Below, in pieces: positions 1 to 11,900 of a stretch of 64,000 nt of DNA. A model generated the notes under the pieces. That model had not been told where the DNA came from, did not search any database, and saw only the letters and a program-made list of their open reading frames with translations. This stretch comes from Phaeosaccion multiseriatum. Taxonomy: Eukaryota > Ochrophyta, other classes. Position numbers and translations under genes: made by a program. The stretch lies in assembly GCA_965112735.1 (NCBI GenBank), contig OZ218950.1, positions 6,882,001 to 6,946,000 of the forward strand, in the 5' to 3' direction. Position 1 is the first letter of the stretch, and every line of letters begins with the position of its first letter.

Positions 1-46
1 GGTGGGGAGGAGGCGAAGGGCCTGAGACCACTTCAGGTACGGTGTT

Positions 47-121
<75 letters not shown>

Positions 122-305
122 ATATGTGTGTGTGCGTATCTACGTGTGAGCGTGAGAGCCCTCGTGCCTCGAACTCAAAAGAGAGCTTTACTTGCTCGTG
201 GTCTACTTCGTGTTTGCGCCTCGCTCGTCGTCTCTTGCTTACCTTACATTGCCTGCGTGAAACTCTTACTTATACGAAAGGTTACGTATTCTACTTGCCT
301 TGCCA

Positions 306-342
<37 letters not shown>

Positions 343-454
343 TGGCAGGGTCGATTGGGTAGTGCCTCGGGGGCGCTGCTGCCCAAACTGGAGCACTTGC
401 AGATTCAGATGGACGACCGACGGGACCACGCACAAGCAGCCTTCAAGAAGCATC

Positions 455-494
<40 letters not shown>

Positions 495-495
495 G

Positions 496-535
<40 letters not shown>

Positions 536-1576
536 TGTATGTGTATGTGTGTGTGTGGGTGGGTGTGCGTGTGCGTGTGCGTGTGTGTATCTGGCTGTGT
601 GGCTGTGTTTGTCCGCGTGTGTGCGCGTGCGTGTATGTGCGTGTATGTATGTATGTATGTATGTATGTATGTATGTATGTATGTATGTATGTATGTATGT
701 ATGTATGTATGTATGTACGTATGTATATTCGTTTGTCTGTGTGTATAAGCTACGGAGAGACTGACTGACCTACGGGAGGCAGGGGACTGTTTAAGACTTA
801 CTCTTATATTATTTTGCTAAGGCCCACCTTGTATCGCCATATGTGTTGACTGTGAACCTCTCTCAACAAGGCCCATTAACCACGCTTTCACTGCCATACT
901 TTGCACCCCTCCCACACCTCCACCACTCGCCCCTCCCCTCCCCCTCCCTCCCTCCCTACCTCAACAAACAGGCTCTCCTGGCCGAACAGCGGCAAGCGCA
1001 AACTCTCTTTCGAGCCGAGGCCGAGGTTTCCGCGTCCGACGTGGAGCAGCGCACCGAACACCTTAAGGCAATGAGAGACAAGATCGTGGCGGGCAAGAGG
1101 AGGGAGAGGGAGAGGGCCAGCGAGAAGGCCGACAAGCGCAAGCCTATCAGCTTGAAGGGAGGCAGCGGCGGCACCAAGGGTGAGAAGGGGGAGGGCAGCC
1201 GCTACTTTTTCATCAGGGGAGGGAGGGGGGGGTGTTGGCGTGGTAGGGTCTAGGGAAAATGTGAACCCGAAAACACACACCGGCGTGCTTCCGTCCTTGC
1301 CTCCTTTCCTCTCCCCCCTCCCTCCCCACCGCCCCTTCTGTTGAACTTAACATCACCCTTGCCACTGCGTGTGTATATGTCCCCTTCATCGGACCGTGTG
1401 CCATGTCCCACAGGCGGGGGAGAGGCCAAGTGTAACGGCAACCCGCCGTCGGAGAGCAAGGATGCGGCAGAGGAGCAGCGCTACGCCATGCGAGTGGCCC
1501 TTGCCCGGAGGATGAAGCAGGACCTTCTCGACAGCGAGGATAGGAAGGGCAGTGGGGTACGTGTCTCTGTGTGCGC

Positions 1577-1654
<78 letters not shown>

Positions 1655-2064
1655 GCGTGTGTGTTGTAGGCGTGTGTGTATGTGTGTGCAGCATGTGTGT
1701 GTGTTGTGCGTGCGTGCGTGCGTGCGTAAGTCGGACCGACTTGCTCCCGCCCTCACTCCCTCACTCACTCACTCACTCACTCACTCGCTCACTCTCACTC
1801 TCACTCCCTCACCCAGTCATTCACTCTCTCACTCCCTCCCTCACCTACTCCCCCACCCCCCAGGCGCACGAGAGCCAGCTGGCAGATCTCGACCGCAAGC
1901 TCATGCTTGTCGAGCAGACACGCGAGGAGAATCGCCTCAAGGAGATGGAGCTCACTGAGGACATCCGACGGCGGCAAGCCACGAGAGCCAAGAACATCTC
2001 ACGCTCGGCAGCAAAGATGAAAGGAGAGCAGCAGGCGGATTTCTCGTTCCAAGAGGGAGGGTAG
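1..2064 (+). CDS. coiled-coil protein, 3' part of gene
   Basis: Partial gene entering from the left. Exons: <1-36, 349-456, 972-1179, 1414-1556, 1864-2064 (TAG). The five pieces join in frame (696 nt, 231 residues visible). All introns are GT-AG; the first and second open with long GT runs after the donor. The protein is highly charged and helical: an AEQRQ-rich segment, [19 protein letters not shown], a basic linker, [20 protein letters not shown], then a final Glu/Arg-rich helix ending in ADFSFQEGG. No enzymatic motif is visible. The pattern faintly recalls the C-terminal coiled coil of CFAP36/CCDC104, but the diagnostic N-terminal domain would lie outside the window, so I give no name. The exon structure is secure; the function is unknown. 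Confidence 0.72.
39..118 (+). repeat. GT microsatellite right after a splice donor
   Basis: Begins inside the donor at 37-38 of the first intron. Comparable tracts follow the donors at 457 (then GTAT repeats at 640-716) and 1557. Confidence 0.9.
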
Positions 2065-3237
2065 GGGGTGATGGGATGGATGGCAGCAGATGGAATGGCT
2101 TGGGCGTAGAGAAGGGGGGGGGGGTGAGCGGGGTTGGGGAGGGGAGGGGAGGGGAGGGGAGGGGAGAGGAGGGGAGGGGAGGGGAGGGGAGGGGAGGGGA
2201 GGACGGAGGAGATGGAGAGGGGGGCGGAAGGACAACAGAGGAAGGGGGTGGTGCTGGGGGGAAGGCGGGATGAAAGGAGAAAGAAGTGAGAGAAGGAGGG
2301 GAGGGAGGGAGGGAGGGAGGGAGGGAGGGAGGGAGGAGGGAGGGAGGGAGGGAGGAGAGACCAGGAGATATGGAGAGATGAGGCGCGTGAAGGGTGGGAA
2401 GTAAGTGAGGGTGCGGGAGCGGAAACAAATCGCATCACGCGGACACAGATTATGCTGCCCGCCCACACACAGACGCTCCACAAAGAGGATTTGTGAAGAG
2501 CGTACAATACAACCGAGAAGAGGCCCGGGCCCATGCAGCACGACTCATCGAGACGGATGGAGGATGGAGAGGCAGTCCGAGAGGGAGTGGGGGGCGGCTT
2601 GCGGGTACGGCAGGAGGGGCGGGAGTAGGGGGGGGTGGGGGTCGATGGGGGGGGGGCAGCAGGAGAAGGGGCAGCAGAGCAGTAGCAACAACAGCAGCAG
2701 GAGAGCTTTCGGAACAAGCAGAAAGCAAGCGGGGAAGGGAGATGGAGAGAGGGGAGAGGGAAGAGATTCAAGTTTTGGTTTTTAGTGAACCACTCGATCA
2801 TAGCAAGCATGCCGTGACGATACCCTTAGTAGAAATACATTGTATACTTCACACGAAGGGCAGTCTCGGGTTTTGAAGCTTGAAGAGAAGAGGGAGAAAT
2901 CGATGCCGACATTAAAACTGTAAAATGTCATCGGCTCGCCAATACAGAAAGACCCAAGAAGCTTCGCGCCCCCCCCTGCTTGAGTTTCAGTGACGATCGC
3001 CTTTTAGTGACCCGATCGCCTTCCGTCCGCCTCATCGGCTCGCGAGCTTCAACTTGGTGCGGGCAAAGGTGAATGAAAGAGTAAGTCAATTACAAGTGAA
3101 AAAAAAAGAAGTGAAAAATCCATTGCTGGGGGGCTGAACAGCTGGACTAGGGTCGGATGAGAACGAACGTGTCCAGGAAGTTATCTCACTCTCCTGCTCG
3201 GTTCCGTACCCGATAAGCTGCAGCTGCAGCTGACGGG
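2065..3237. other. intergenic region, G-rich low complexity
   Basis: No gene seen. 2120-2215 and 2300-2355 are GGGGA and GGGA tracts; 2610-2690 is G-rich with short CAG runs. The part after about 2780 has ordinary composition and could hold the 3' UTR of the upstream gene. The short motif GGATGGCAGCAGATGG occurs at 2079-2094. Confidence 0.6.
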
Positions 3238-3734
3238 ATGGGTTGGTTAGTGGGCTCCTCGGCTGCTTACATTGTACCTACACTTCACGACTCGAGCGGA
3301 AGGCGAGCTCTATATGCATGCCCTCGCCCACGGCTGAGGGGCCAAATGGGCCATAGGACCTCCTCCGCCTCCTTCTCCCATCCCAGCCACTCGAGGCTCC
3401 GGGATCGCTCCATCGCCGAACAGAACGTCGCCAATACCAACGCGGATGCCAATGGCAACGGGAATGAAGGCCAACTGGCAATGCTAAACGCCGAGTCGCA
3501 CCCCCCATTGCCCTTCTTCGGCAACGGATACGGGGGAGATCAGAGAAGTCAAGGCGGCCCTGCCTTCCGCTGCCTTCTTGCTGCCTTCTGCTGCTTCTGC
3601 TGCCTTCTCGCCGTGACCGTCGCCGATCAGCGCCGGGGGTGTGCGATGCCTGAGTGGTTGCGCTTCACTTTCACTCACATGCCTTCTCCTGCCCCCCCCC
3701 CTCCAACGGGCGGCTGCTTCTCCTTCTGCTCCTG

Positions 3735-3768
<34 letters not shown>

Positions 3769-3996
3769 ATCACCAACTGTTGCTGTATCACCAACTGCTG
3801 CTGTATCACCAACTGTTGCTGTTGGAGGTATGAGCTCCGAGACCGGGGCGCATCTCAAATACATGGTGATCAAGGCAGTGCTCTATGGGTACACATGTAA
3901 CGTACATGTGCGATGAGCGAAAAGCCTGCACCTCAAGCTTCGTTGAGCCCTCCTCCCCTCCTCCCGACCCTCCCCTGTAGAGCCACAGCTTGCTCC
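3238..3996. other. intergenic region with CTG run and tandem dispersed motif
   Basis: An open frame of 220 codons runs 3238-3900 (+), but its second half is poly-Cys from a CTG run, and no splice signals or family resemblance support it. I treat the stretch as non-coding. 3761-3825 holds three tandem copies of the dispersed CTGTATCACCAACTG motif. Confidence 0.5.
3737..3828 (+). repeat. CTG run followed by three tandem CTGTATCACCAACTG copies
   Basis: A (CTG)n run (3737-3768) is followed by three head-to-tail copies of a 21-bp unit, TGCTGTATCACCAACTG plus CTG or TTG. This is the densest occurrence of a motif found repeatedly elsewhere in the window. Confidence 0.9.
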
Positions 3997-4806
3997 TCAG
4001 CAAGGGGTGCGCGAGAAAGGACGGCAAATAGCTTTGTTCTGACGACCTTTCGATCGAGCCCCGGGCATGGAGACCTTCTTGGACGATGCTTCATCTCTCT
4101 TTTCGCTGCCCTGTCCCCCCATATGTGTCCACTCTACCAGCTTCAGGGTGATCCAAAGCTTGCCTGTGGCAGCGTAGATAGAGAGCAGCACCAGAGCGAA
4201 GACAGGTGCAGCGTGCTGAGTACGAGAACGGTAAACAGACAAGAAAGCCGGCAAGGCCACCTCACTCACACACCTGGGATGGTGATGGGCTTGAGCAGCT
4301 TCCGAAACACAGTGCTTTCTGCAAGAGCGGGTACCAATCGCGCGCCCTGGACCCTGTTGCCCAGCCAAGGCGAGGAGGCCACTTTCTGCTTGGCTTGGTC
4401 AATAGCCTGCGTGTACATACCCTTGCACTTCACCATGACGGCATTGTCACTCCCCTCCACGGCCCGTCGAATGGGGTTGAACGCGGCGCTTTGGGTGGGC
4501 TGCAGGTAGTAGCAAGCCGACCAAGTGGTGATGAGAAAAGCCACACTCATCAGCTCGTGAACTGGGTAGAAGGGAGCAGGTGCAGAGGTTGCGAGAGAGA
4601 GAGACAGGAGGGAGAGAGTGAAGGAGGAACAGAGTTAAAAGGACGAGTTGGCATGACTGTTTTTCTCCTCCTACTTGCTTACATACGAAGGCCTTGGGGA
4701 TGTCCGCAGCGGAGATGTCGTGCTCTTCAAAGTACGTCCTTAGCTGATCCATTTCTTCTTTTTTCTTCTCTCTCTCTTCGTCCTGGTTCTGTCGCCCCGC
4801 GCCCAT
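3997..4806 (-). CDS. DUF1279 / FAM210-like membrane protein
   Basis: Three exons on the minus strand: 4683-4806, 4274-4561, 3997-4163 (TGA). They join in frame to 192 residues. Spliced junctions read PKAFVFHELMSVAFLITTW and LLKPITIPGKLWITLKLVEW. The core is DUF1279-like: a short helix-breaking DISAADIPKAF, a hydrophobic segment around residues 43-60, then the ALAES-x-VFRKLLKPIT block followed by KLWITLKL. FAM210/DUF1279 proteins are organellar inner-membrane proteins, some linked to mitochondrial translation and plastid function. The N-terminus here (MGAGRQNQDEEREKKKEEM) is hydrophilic and has no transit peptide, so an upstream exon is possible: a donor-like GTAAGT lies at about 4834 in minus sense. 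Its ATG is 159 bp from the ATG of the divergent peptidase gene. Confidence 0.72.
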
Positions 4807-4965
4807 ATACCCCTAAAGGATTGCTGACTTACGCTCGATGCTGATCTGGCGAGACGAAAAAAGGGCGGAGCAAAAAGCAAGGAAGAAAGAGATCAAAAAG
4901 AAGAAGCAGAAGAACAGGATTAGCTGCTGCAATTGCAGTAGTACAACATAGCCAACATAGCGGCC
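4807..4965. promoter_or_regulatory. bidirectional promoter region, 159 bp
   Basis: Lies between the start codons of the minus-strand DUF1279-like gene and the plus-strand peptidase gene. It is A-rich with AAG/AGAA repeats (4855-4915). No TATA box is obvious. Both 5' UTRs and both promoters must fit here unless an upstream 5' exon exists. Confidence 0.55.
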
Positions 4966-7042
4966 ATGCGGGCAGCTCCGTCTACGACGCTGCTCTTCGC
5001 ACTTGTCGGTGGGTCCACAGGCTTCACCACGATTCCATCGGCCACGGCACTCGGGAAAGGTAGCGGCAGCAATGTGGGCAGGGGAGGAGGCGCCGCCCAA
5101 ACAGCTCCACACTCCCAAAGTCGCAGCAGCAGCACTAGCAGCAGCAACGGTGGTGCTAGTGCAAGAAGTCTCAAGGCACTGAACCCAACCGCGCATGTTG
5201 CAGCTGGAATGACGGCCTTGAGACGTACTCGAGGTGGTGGGTGGACTGCAGGATCGTCCGGGGCTCCGGGATCCGTTTGCATGATGTCCACCTCCGCAGA
5301 CGGGGGCTCGGAAGGTGCCGCTGGTGCTGCCACAGCGACTCTCTCCAAGGACAAGGGAGAGACTGCGGCAGCAAGCAGCAACAGTAGCAAGACTAATGGC
5401 AGTGGGGGCGGAAGCAGCACGGGAGGAGCCGCTGGGGGAGCTGATGGCGATGACGATGAGGAGTACACTCTGGAGAACCTTCCCCCGGCGCCTCCCTGCG
5501 GCCCTCTGGACAGGGACTACGTAATCGACTCGGCCGCCGACGCCGAGAAGGCGAGGAAGGAGAGGGAGGAGCCGCCTCTCACGCCGGAGCTCGCCGCGAA
5601 TCCGCTGCTCAACATCAAGGGACTGCCCAAGTTTGTGAGCATTGAGGCGAGCAGCGTGGTGAGTGAGTGCAGCGACAGAGACAAGAGGGAGAGGGGTGTA
5701 GGGGTGTAAGTGGAGAGAGGTGGGGCAGGCAGTATGTACGGGACCTGAGGAAGGAGGGGAGAGAAGGGGACATGCGAGCGCTAAGCCTCTGTTTTTCCTC
5801 ACCCCCCCCTCCCTCTGCCCTTCATGTCTGCCCACCGTCCTCTCTGTGCCCTCCGTCCCTTCCTCCTCCCTCCCTACCTCCCTCCCCTCCGCCTCCTCTC
5901 TCCCCTCCCTCCCCTCCTCTCCATTCCCATCCCCTCTCCCAGGTGCCTGCCATGGAGCACCTGTTGGACATTACAGAAAAGCGCTTCGCAGAGCTTGAGG
6001 CCCGCCTCCTCGACCCCTACACGAGGTCAGGCAGACAAACAAATAGGCAGGAAACAGGCAGGCAGGCAGCCAGGCTCATTGTGAGGGGGAGTGTAGTTTG
6101 CTGCCGTCGGACAGTGTCCCCCCCCCACCTGCCCACCTGCTGGCCTCTAACCCTGCCCTTGCCTCTATCCACCGGCCCTTCAAAACTAAAAACTGCATCT
6201 CAGCTCCAGCTGGGGTCAGAAGCGGATGCTTTACGACTACGAAGGCGTGATCGACGAGCTCGAGAAGGTCAAGGACCCGCTGTTCCGCGCCTGGGGTATC
6301 GTACACCACCTCAAGGGAGTGCAAGACAGCAAGGAGTTGAGGGAGGCCTTCGACCTCATTAACCCCAAGGTTATTAAACTGTCTCAGCGACTGGGGCAGA
6401 GCAAGCCAGTGTACGAGGCGGCACAGTTTTTGCTGCGCCCTGCCTCTGTGCGAACTCTGAGTGAGGTTCAGATTCGCGTGGTGGAGGACATGGTGCGAGG
6501 GATGGCACTGGAAGGAGTGGGCCTCGAGGGAGAGACCAAGGTGAGCTGTGGAGCTCTCTGCCTTCCTTGCCCACCCCAAAACCACCCTAGACCCAATTCG
6601 ACCCCACCCACCCAAACAACCAGCGTACACACCCTACGCAGCTAATCCACCCACGCCCCCCCCCCCCCAAGTCAATTACACTCCACTCACCTACTCCACC
6701 CGCCCACTCACCCACCCCACCCCAACCAACCAACCAACCAACCACCCAATCATCCAATCATCCAATCACACCAACGCACCAGGAGCGTTTCAACGCCCTC
6801 AATCTGGAGCTTGCGGAGCTGTCCAACAAGTTCACCAACAATGTGCTCGACTCCACCAAAGCCTTTAGCCACACACTCACCACCAAAGAGCAGGTGGAAG
6901 GCCTGCCTGCCTCAGTACTGGAGATGGCAGCTCAGGAGGCGAGGACTGCCGGAGAGGAAGCGGCGACTGCAGAGGACGGCCCTTGGAGGATCACGCTCGC
7001 GGCACCGCTGTACTTCCCCCTCATGCAGCACCTCAAGGATAG

Positions 7043-7075
<33 letters not shown>

Positions 7076-7337
7076 CGTCGGTGGGTTGGTGGGTCGGTGT
7101 GTGTGGGTGTATGGGTGTGTGCGTGTGTGTGCGTGTGTGTGTGTGTGCGTGTGTGTGTGTGTGTGTGTGTGCGGGGTATGGAGGTGAGGGTGGGTGCCTC
7201 TCGTCTTTGCTTCTCACCTGTCTTGTTCATCCATCTGCTGCCATTCCCCCCCGTGGCCAGCACTTCTCGCAAGACGGCGGTGCGCTGACCCTTCCTCTCC
7301 TCCTCCTCCTCCTCCTCCTCCTCCTCCTCCTCCCCCC

Positions 7338-7369
<32 letters not shown>

Positions 7370-9278
7370 ACTCCTCCTCCTCCCCCTCCGCCCCTCGCTT
7401 GCTTGCTTCCCCCCCTCCCCGCACACAGGAACATTCGTGAGATGTTCTACAGAAAGTACCTCGCACGGGCCTCTGGCAACCCCGAGGAGGAGGGGAGCAG
7501 CAGTAACGAGGCTAACATCGTCCGCATTCTCGAGCTGAGGAGCGAGAAGGCAAAGATTCTGGGCTTTGAGACCTACGCAGAGCAGTCGCTCAGTGTCAAA
7601 ATGGCGGGGAGTGTGCAGGATGTAACGGACCTCTCGGAGAAGCTCAGAGAGAAGTGAGTTGTGGAGGGGAGGGGGGGGGGAGAGGGAAGTAAGGGAAGTA
7701 AGAGGAGGCGGGTGGGAGGAGGGAGGGAGGAAGAGGGAGGGGAGAGAGAGAACAAGAGAGGGAAAGAGGCGAGACGGAAGCAGATGGCAGAGCGGGAAGA
7801 AGCCTCCCTACCTACCCAGAATATGAACCCAATCTGAAGCTGCAAATTCTCACAGCAATGTCCATCCACCCACTGCCATCATTCACTGCCATAATCTGCT
7901 ATCCAGGTCCCTGCCTGCGGCCAAGCGCGAGCTGAAGGAGACGGAGGAATACGCACGCGCCCACGGCTTCGACGAGGACAAGTTTGAGCTGTGGGACACC
8001 TCCTTCTGGTCCGAGAGAAGGAAGGAAGAGCTCTTCGCATTCAAGGAGGAGGTGCGGGCAGGGGAGAGGGCGAGGGGCGAGCGAGGGGCGAGCGAGGGGT
8101 AGGGCAGGGGGAGGGTGGGGGGGCTGCCATTCACTCTTACTTTTGTTCTTCTCATTGGCCTTTCTTCTGCTTCCTTCCCTAGTTCACCTTCTCATATTGC
8201 CCCTCTCCTCTCTCCCGTCTCCCCCCTCTCCCCTCCCCTCTGGCCCCTCTCCCCCCACCTCTCTCTCTCTCTCTCCGCCCTCTCCCCGTGTCCCCTCTTT
8301 TTCTCTCCCCACTCCCCCTTGCCGTAGGACCTTCGCCCTTACTTCCCCCTCCCTGCGGTTCGAGACGGCATGTTCGACCTCGCACGTCGCCTCTTCGGCG
8401 TTCAGATTGAGGAGGTGGAGGCGAGCGCAGAGGCGGCAGGGGCCGAAGGTGTGGAGGTGTGGGACAAGGATGTTTCCTTTTATAAGGTGTATGAGGAAAC
8501 GGAGGGAGGAGAGAAGGGAGCGCATGTGGCGAGCTTCTATCTCGATCCCTATGTGCGGCCCGAGAACAAGAGAGGCGGTGAGTGAGGGAGAGAGGAAAGG
8601 AAGGAAGGAGGGGGGGGGGGGGAGGGGGAGGGAGTAAGAGAATGAGTGAGGGAGTGAGTGACTGAGTGAGAGAGTAAGAGAGAGTGAGTGGGTATTGAGA
8701 GTGAGGGAAGGGGCGAGTGTGAGTTGGAGTTCCCGCGAGGGGGCCCAAGGACATCAATTGAACCTATCCTCCGTTTCGGTAAGGAAGCCGTCCCTCCCTC
8801 CCTCCCTCCCTCTGTCTGTCCAAAGCCCGTTACCGCTCACCCCCCCCTCCCCCCCCCAATCCTTACCGTATACCGTCACATTCATTCAACAACACAACAC
8901 AACAACACCCACACCCACACCCACACCCACACCCACGGAACACATACGTATCACATACGTATCACACACGTAATAATAGGCGCGTGGATGGCTGACTGCC
9001 AGGGCCGATCGAAGGTGCTTGACCGCATCCCCGTGGCCTACCTGACATGTAACGGCTCTCCCCCCGTGGCGGGGACGGACGGAGCCAAGGGAAAGCCGTC
9101 CCTCATGAGCTTCTCTGAGGTGTCCACGCTGTTCCACGAGTTTGGGCACGGGTTGCAGCACATGCTCACCAGAGTGGACGATGCCAACGCCGCAGGTGGG
9201 TGTTGTGTGGATGTGGGTGGGATGGGAGGTGGGGTGGGGTTAAGGCACTCGGTAACTACATTAGACTAACAACAACAA

Positions 9279-9336
<58 letters not shown>

Positions 9337-10984
9337 GCACACGCAGGCATCAACAACATTGAGTGGGATGCCGTGGAGCTGCCCTCCCAGTTCATGGAGA
9401 ATTGGTGCTACCACCAGCCAACTGTGAACAAGTTCGCCAGGCACTACGAGACGGGCGAGCCGCTGCCGCAGGACCTCTTTGACAAGCTGCAAGGTCAGAC
9501 TACTTACGTGACCCTTACGTAGTACCGATACATCTTACGATACGGAAGAGACACGGACCCTGACCCTGACCCTGTCCCAGACCATAATCCTGACCCTGAC
9601 CTTGACCCTGACCCTGACCCAGACCCTGACCCTGACCCCGACCCTGACCGTCACTCTGACCCTGCGGCTCCTCACCCTGACCCTTGCCCCCTTTGCTGAG
9701 GCAGCCCAACGCACCTACATGGCGGGAAGCTTCATGCTGCGTCAGCTGTACTTCGGCGTGCTCGACATGGGGCTGCACGGCGGTTACGACCCCAAGGGGG
9801 ACAAGACGCCGTTTGAGCTGCAGAGGGAGATTGCGTCTCGCTACACGGTCATGCCGCCCCTTGAGGAAGATCGCTTCCTGTGCTCCTTTGCGCACATCTT
9901 CGCGGGGGGCTATGCCGCAGGTGAGAGGTAGTGAGGTGTAGTACTGAGGCGTGAGGTGTAGTACTGAGGGGTGAGGTATAGTACTGAGGGGTGAGGTGTA
10001 GTACTGAGGGGTGAGGTGTAGTACTGAGGGGTGAGGTGTAGTACTGAGGGGTGAGGGGTAGTACTGAGGGGTGAGGTGTAGTACTGAGGGGTGAGGTGTA
10101 GTACTGAGGGGTGAGGTGTAGTACTGAGGGGTGAGGTGTAGTACTGAGGGGTGAGGGGTAGTACTGAGGGGTGAGGTGTAGTACTGAGGGGTGAGGTGTA
10201 GTACTGAGGGGTGAGGTGTAGTACTGAGGGGTGAGGTGTAGTACTGAGGGGTGAGGTGTAGTACTGAGGGGTGAGGTGTAGTACTGAGGGGTGAGGTGTA
10301 GTACTGAGGGGTGCGGAGTGCTCTCTCCTTGGTGACCGGCTTGGGGGGGGCTGTGGCTGTAGAACCAACTTCTGTAGCTGTATGCCAACTGCTGTGTGGA
10401 TTAGCCTTGCCTCGAAGTGGAACTGCAAACTGACACCCCCTGCTATGTGTGTGATTGTGTGTGGGTGCGTGCGTGTCCTACTTCCCCCTCCCCTCGCCTC
10501 CCCTCTCCTCAGGCTACTACTCGTACAAGTGGGCAGAGGTCATGTCAGCGGACGCCTTTGAGGCTTTCGAGGAGGCGGGCCTCGAGAAGGAGGAGGAGAT
10601 TAAGAAGGTCGGCAGGCACTTCAGAGAGACTGTCCTGGCCAAGGGTGAGTGGGAGAGTGTCGTTAGTAAGCATTGTGTCTTGCGTTGCCCTGCTTGCCTG
10701 GTCTTGCAGCGTGCTAGCCAGCCAAGGGTGAGTGAGTGCGTGTTTGTAGTTAGTGAGGCTCGTGCCTTTGTCTTGCCTTGCCTACCTCGCCTGTTGCCAT
10801 TTTTCCCTCCCTCGTCTGCTCCGTGACTTACACTCCACTCCACTCCACTCCATGCTTGACACTCCGTGCTTGACACTCCGTGCTTGACACTCTCTGCTTG
10901 ACATTCGGTGCCTTACTTTCTGTACCACACTCTGTATCTTACTCACACTCTACTCCGTGTTTGACACTCCACTTCGACTCCCAC

Positions 10985-11020
<36 letters not shown>

Positions 11021-11144
11021 TATATATATGATGTGTGCATGTCATGATACTCTAGGTGGGGGCAGGCACCCTAGGGACGTGTACCAGGACTTCCGAGGCA
11101 GGGACGCAAAGCCCGATGCTCTCCTCAGACACGCCGGTCTCTGA
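4966..11144 (+). CDS. organellar oligopeptidase A-type M3 metallopeptidase
   Basis: Twelve exons: 4966-5658, 5943-6025, 6210-6540, 6783-7042, 7429-7653, 7907-8051, 8328-8577, 8980-9195, 9347-9493, 9705-9920, 10513-10644, 11056-11144 (TGA). All join in frame to 928 residues. M3 (thimet/oligopeptidase A) family: [49 protein letters not shown], the zinc site [10 protein letters not shown] (HExxH, about residues 713-718) with the downstream Glu in [17 protein letters not shown], and the C-terminal [14 protein letters not shown]. The role is degrading short peptides such as cleaved transit peptides. The N-terminus has a hydrophobic signal ([20 protein letters not shown]) and about 150 low-complexity residues, suggesting plastid or other organellar import. 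The introns hold a 20-bp minisatellite, CCCTGAC repeats and a (TA)n run. Confidence 0.93.
7300..7425 (+). repeat. CTC-rich tract before acceptor, peptidase intron 5
   Basis: (CTC)n/(CCT)n fills the 3' half of the intron up to GCACACAG at 7428. The same intron opens with (GT)n from 7043. Confidence 0.9.
9555..9685 (+). repeat. CCCTGAC-type tandem repeat in intron 9
   Basis: Imperfect hexamer/heptamer repeats of CCCTGAC fill the middle and 3' part of this intron, just before the acceptor at 9704. They resemble but do not match the TTAGGG telomere repeat. Confidence 0.85.
9921..10316 (+). repeat. 20-bp minisatellite in peptidase intron 10
   Basis: About 20 head-to-tail copies of GTGAGGTGTAGTACTGAGGG, with a few GGGGTA or GTATA variants, starting at the splice donor itself (9921). 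The unit carries a donor-like GTGAGG in every copy. There are no unique spacers, so it is not a CRISPR array. Confidence 0.95.
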
Positions 11145-11900
11145 CGAGGGCAGGCGAGAGAGGGGCAAGAGGGGCGGGCCTGCGAGGCTGGGGGAAAGGG
11201 GGGAGGAGAGAGCGAGAGGGAGGGAGAAGGAGAGGAATGACACTTCATGCGTCGTATGTCAGTGATCGAACGGCAGGGAGAGGAGCTCCTTTGGGCGTTG
11301 TCCGCCTAAGTCTCCGAGGCGGGTGGGGCGGAGAGGTGGAGTTGGAGACCTTGCCTTACATCGATCTCCCTCTCTCTCTCTCTCTCTTGCCTTTCTCTGT
11401 GGACGGAAAGGGGGAAGGCAGATACGTGGAAGGTTGTGGGCTGCCGGCAGGCAGAGACAGAGACAGGAGGCAGAGTCAGAGACAGAGACAGGAGGCAGAG
11501 TCAGAGTCAGAGACAGAGGCAGGGAGGTCTGCCCCCTGTCGCTGTAGGGTGGGACACTCGCAACGCACGAAGTGGGACTGCGAGAGAAGGAGAAATAGAA
11601 GCAAACAACCACAACCAATTTCTCTCTCTCAGAACCAGTAAGGCTATAATTAAAAGAAGAGGTATACAATGGTCATGGTTCATTCAATGCATTCAACAGT
11701 GAATTGGGTTCATGTCGATCACCAGCTTCACTTGGTCGTTGGTCCATCTACGCTCTTACCCCCTTGGTCCCTGGCAATGTATGCCGGCTGCCGAGGAGCG
11801 ACAGCCTTTCGTAACGGGCAGAGTATGGGGTATGCGGTTATGCGCCTTACACGGCCCATACACCCTAACATGAAGCAAAGCAAAGGAGGGGGAAACCCTA
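11145..11900. other. convergent intergenic region
   Basis: Lies between two convergent genes. 11452-11525 holds imperfect repeats of CAGAGACAGAGACAGGAGG. The rest is ordinary sequence; no additional gene or RNA is recognised. Confidence 0.6.

Noticed and set aside
3238-3900. 220-codon open frame on plus
   Set aside because: Second half is poly-Cys from a CTG run; no family motif, no splice partner, and it contains tandem dispersed motifs.
4813-5835. 340-codon open frame on minus
   Set aside because: Antisense shadow of the first exons of the M3 peptidase; low-complexity translation.
9849-10428. Open frames with regular [13 protein letters not shown] peptide repeats on minus
   Set aside because: Translation of the 20-bp intronic minisatellite; no start context and inside a well-supported intron.
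9921-10600. CRISPR-like regular repeats here and at 50135-50600
   Set aside because: Tandem units with no unique spacers in a eukaryotic gene; minisatellites.
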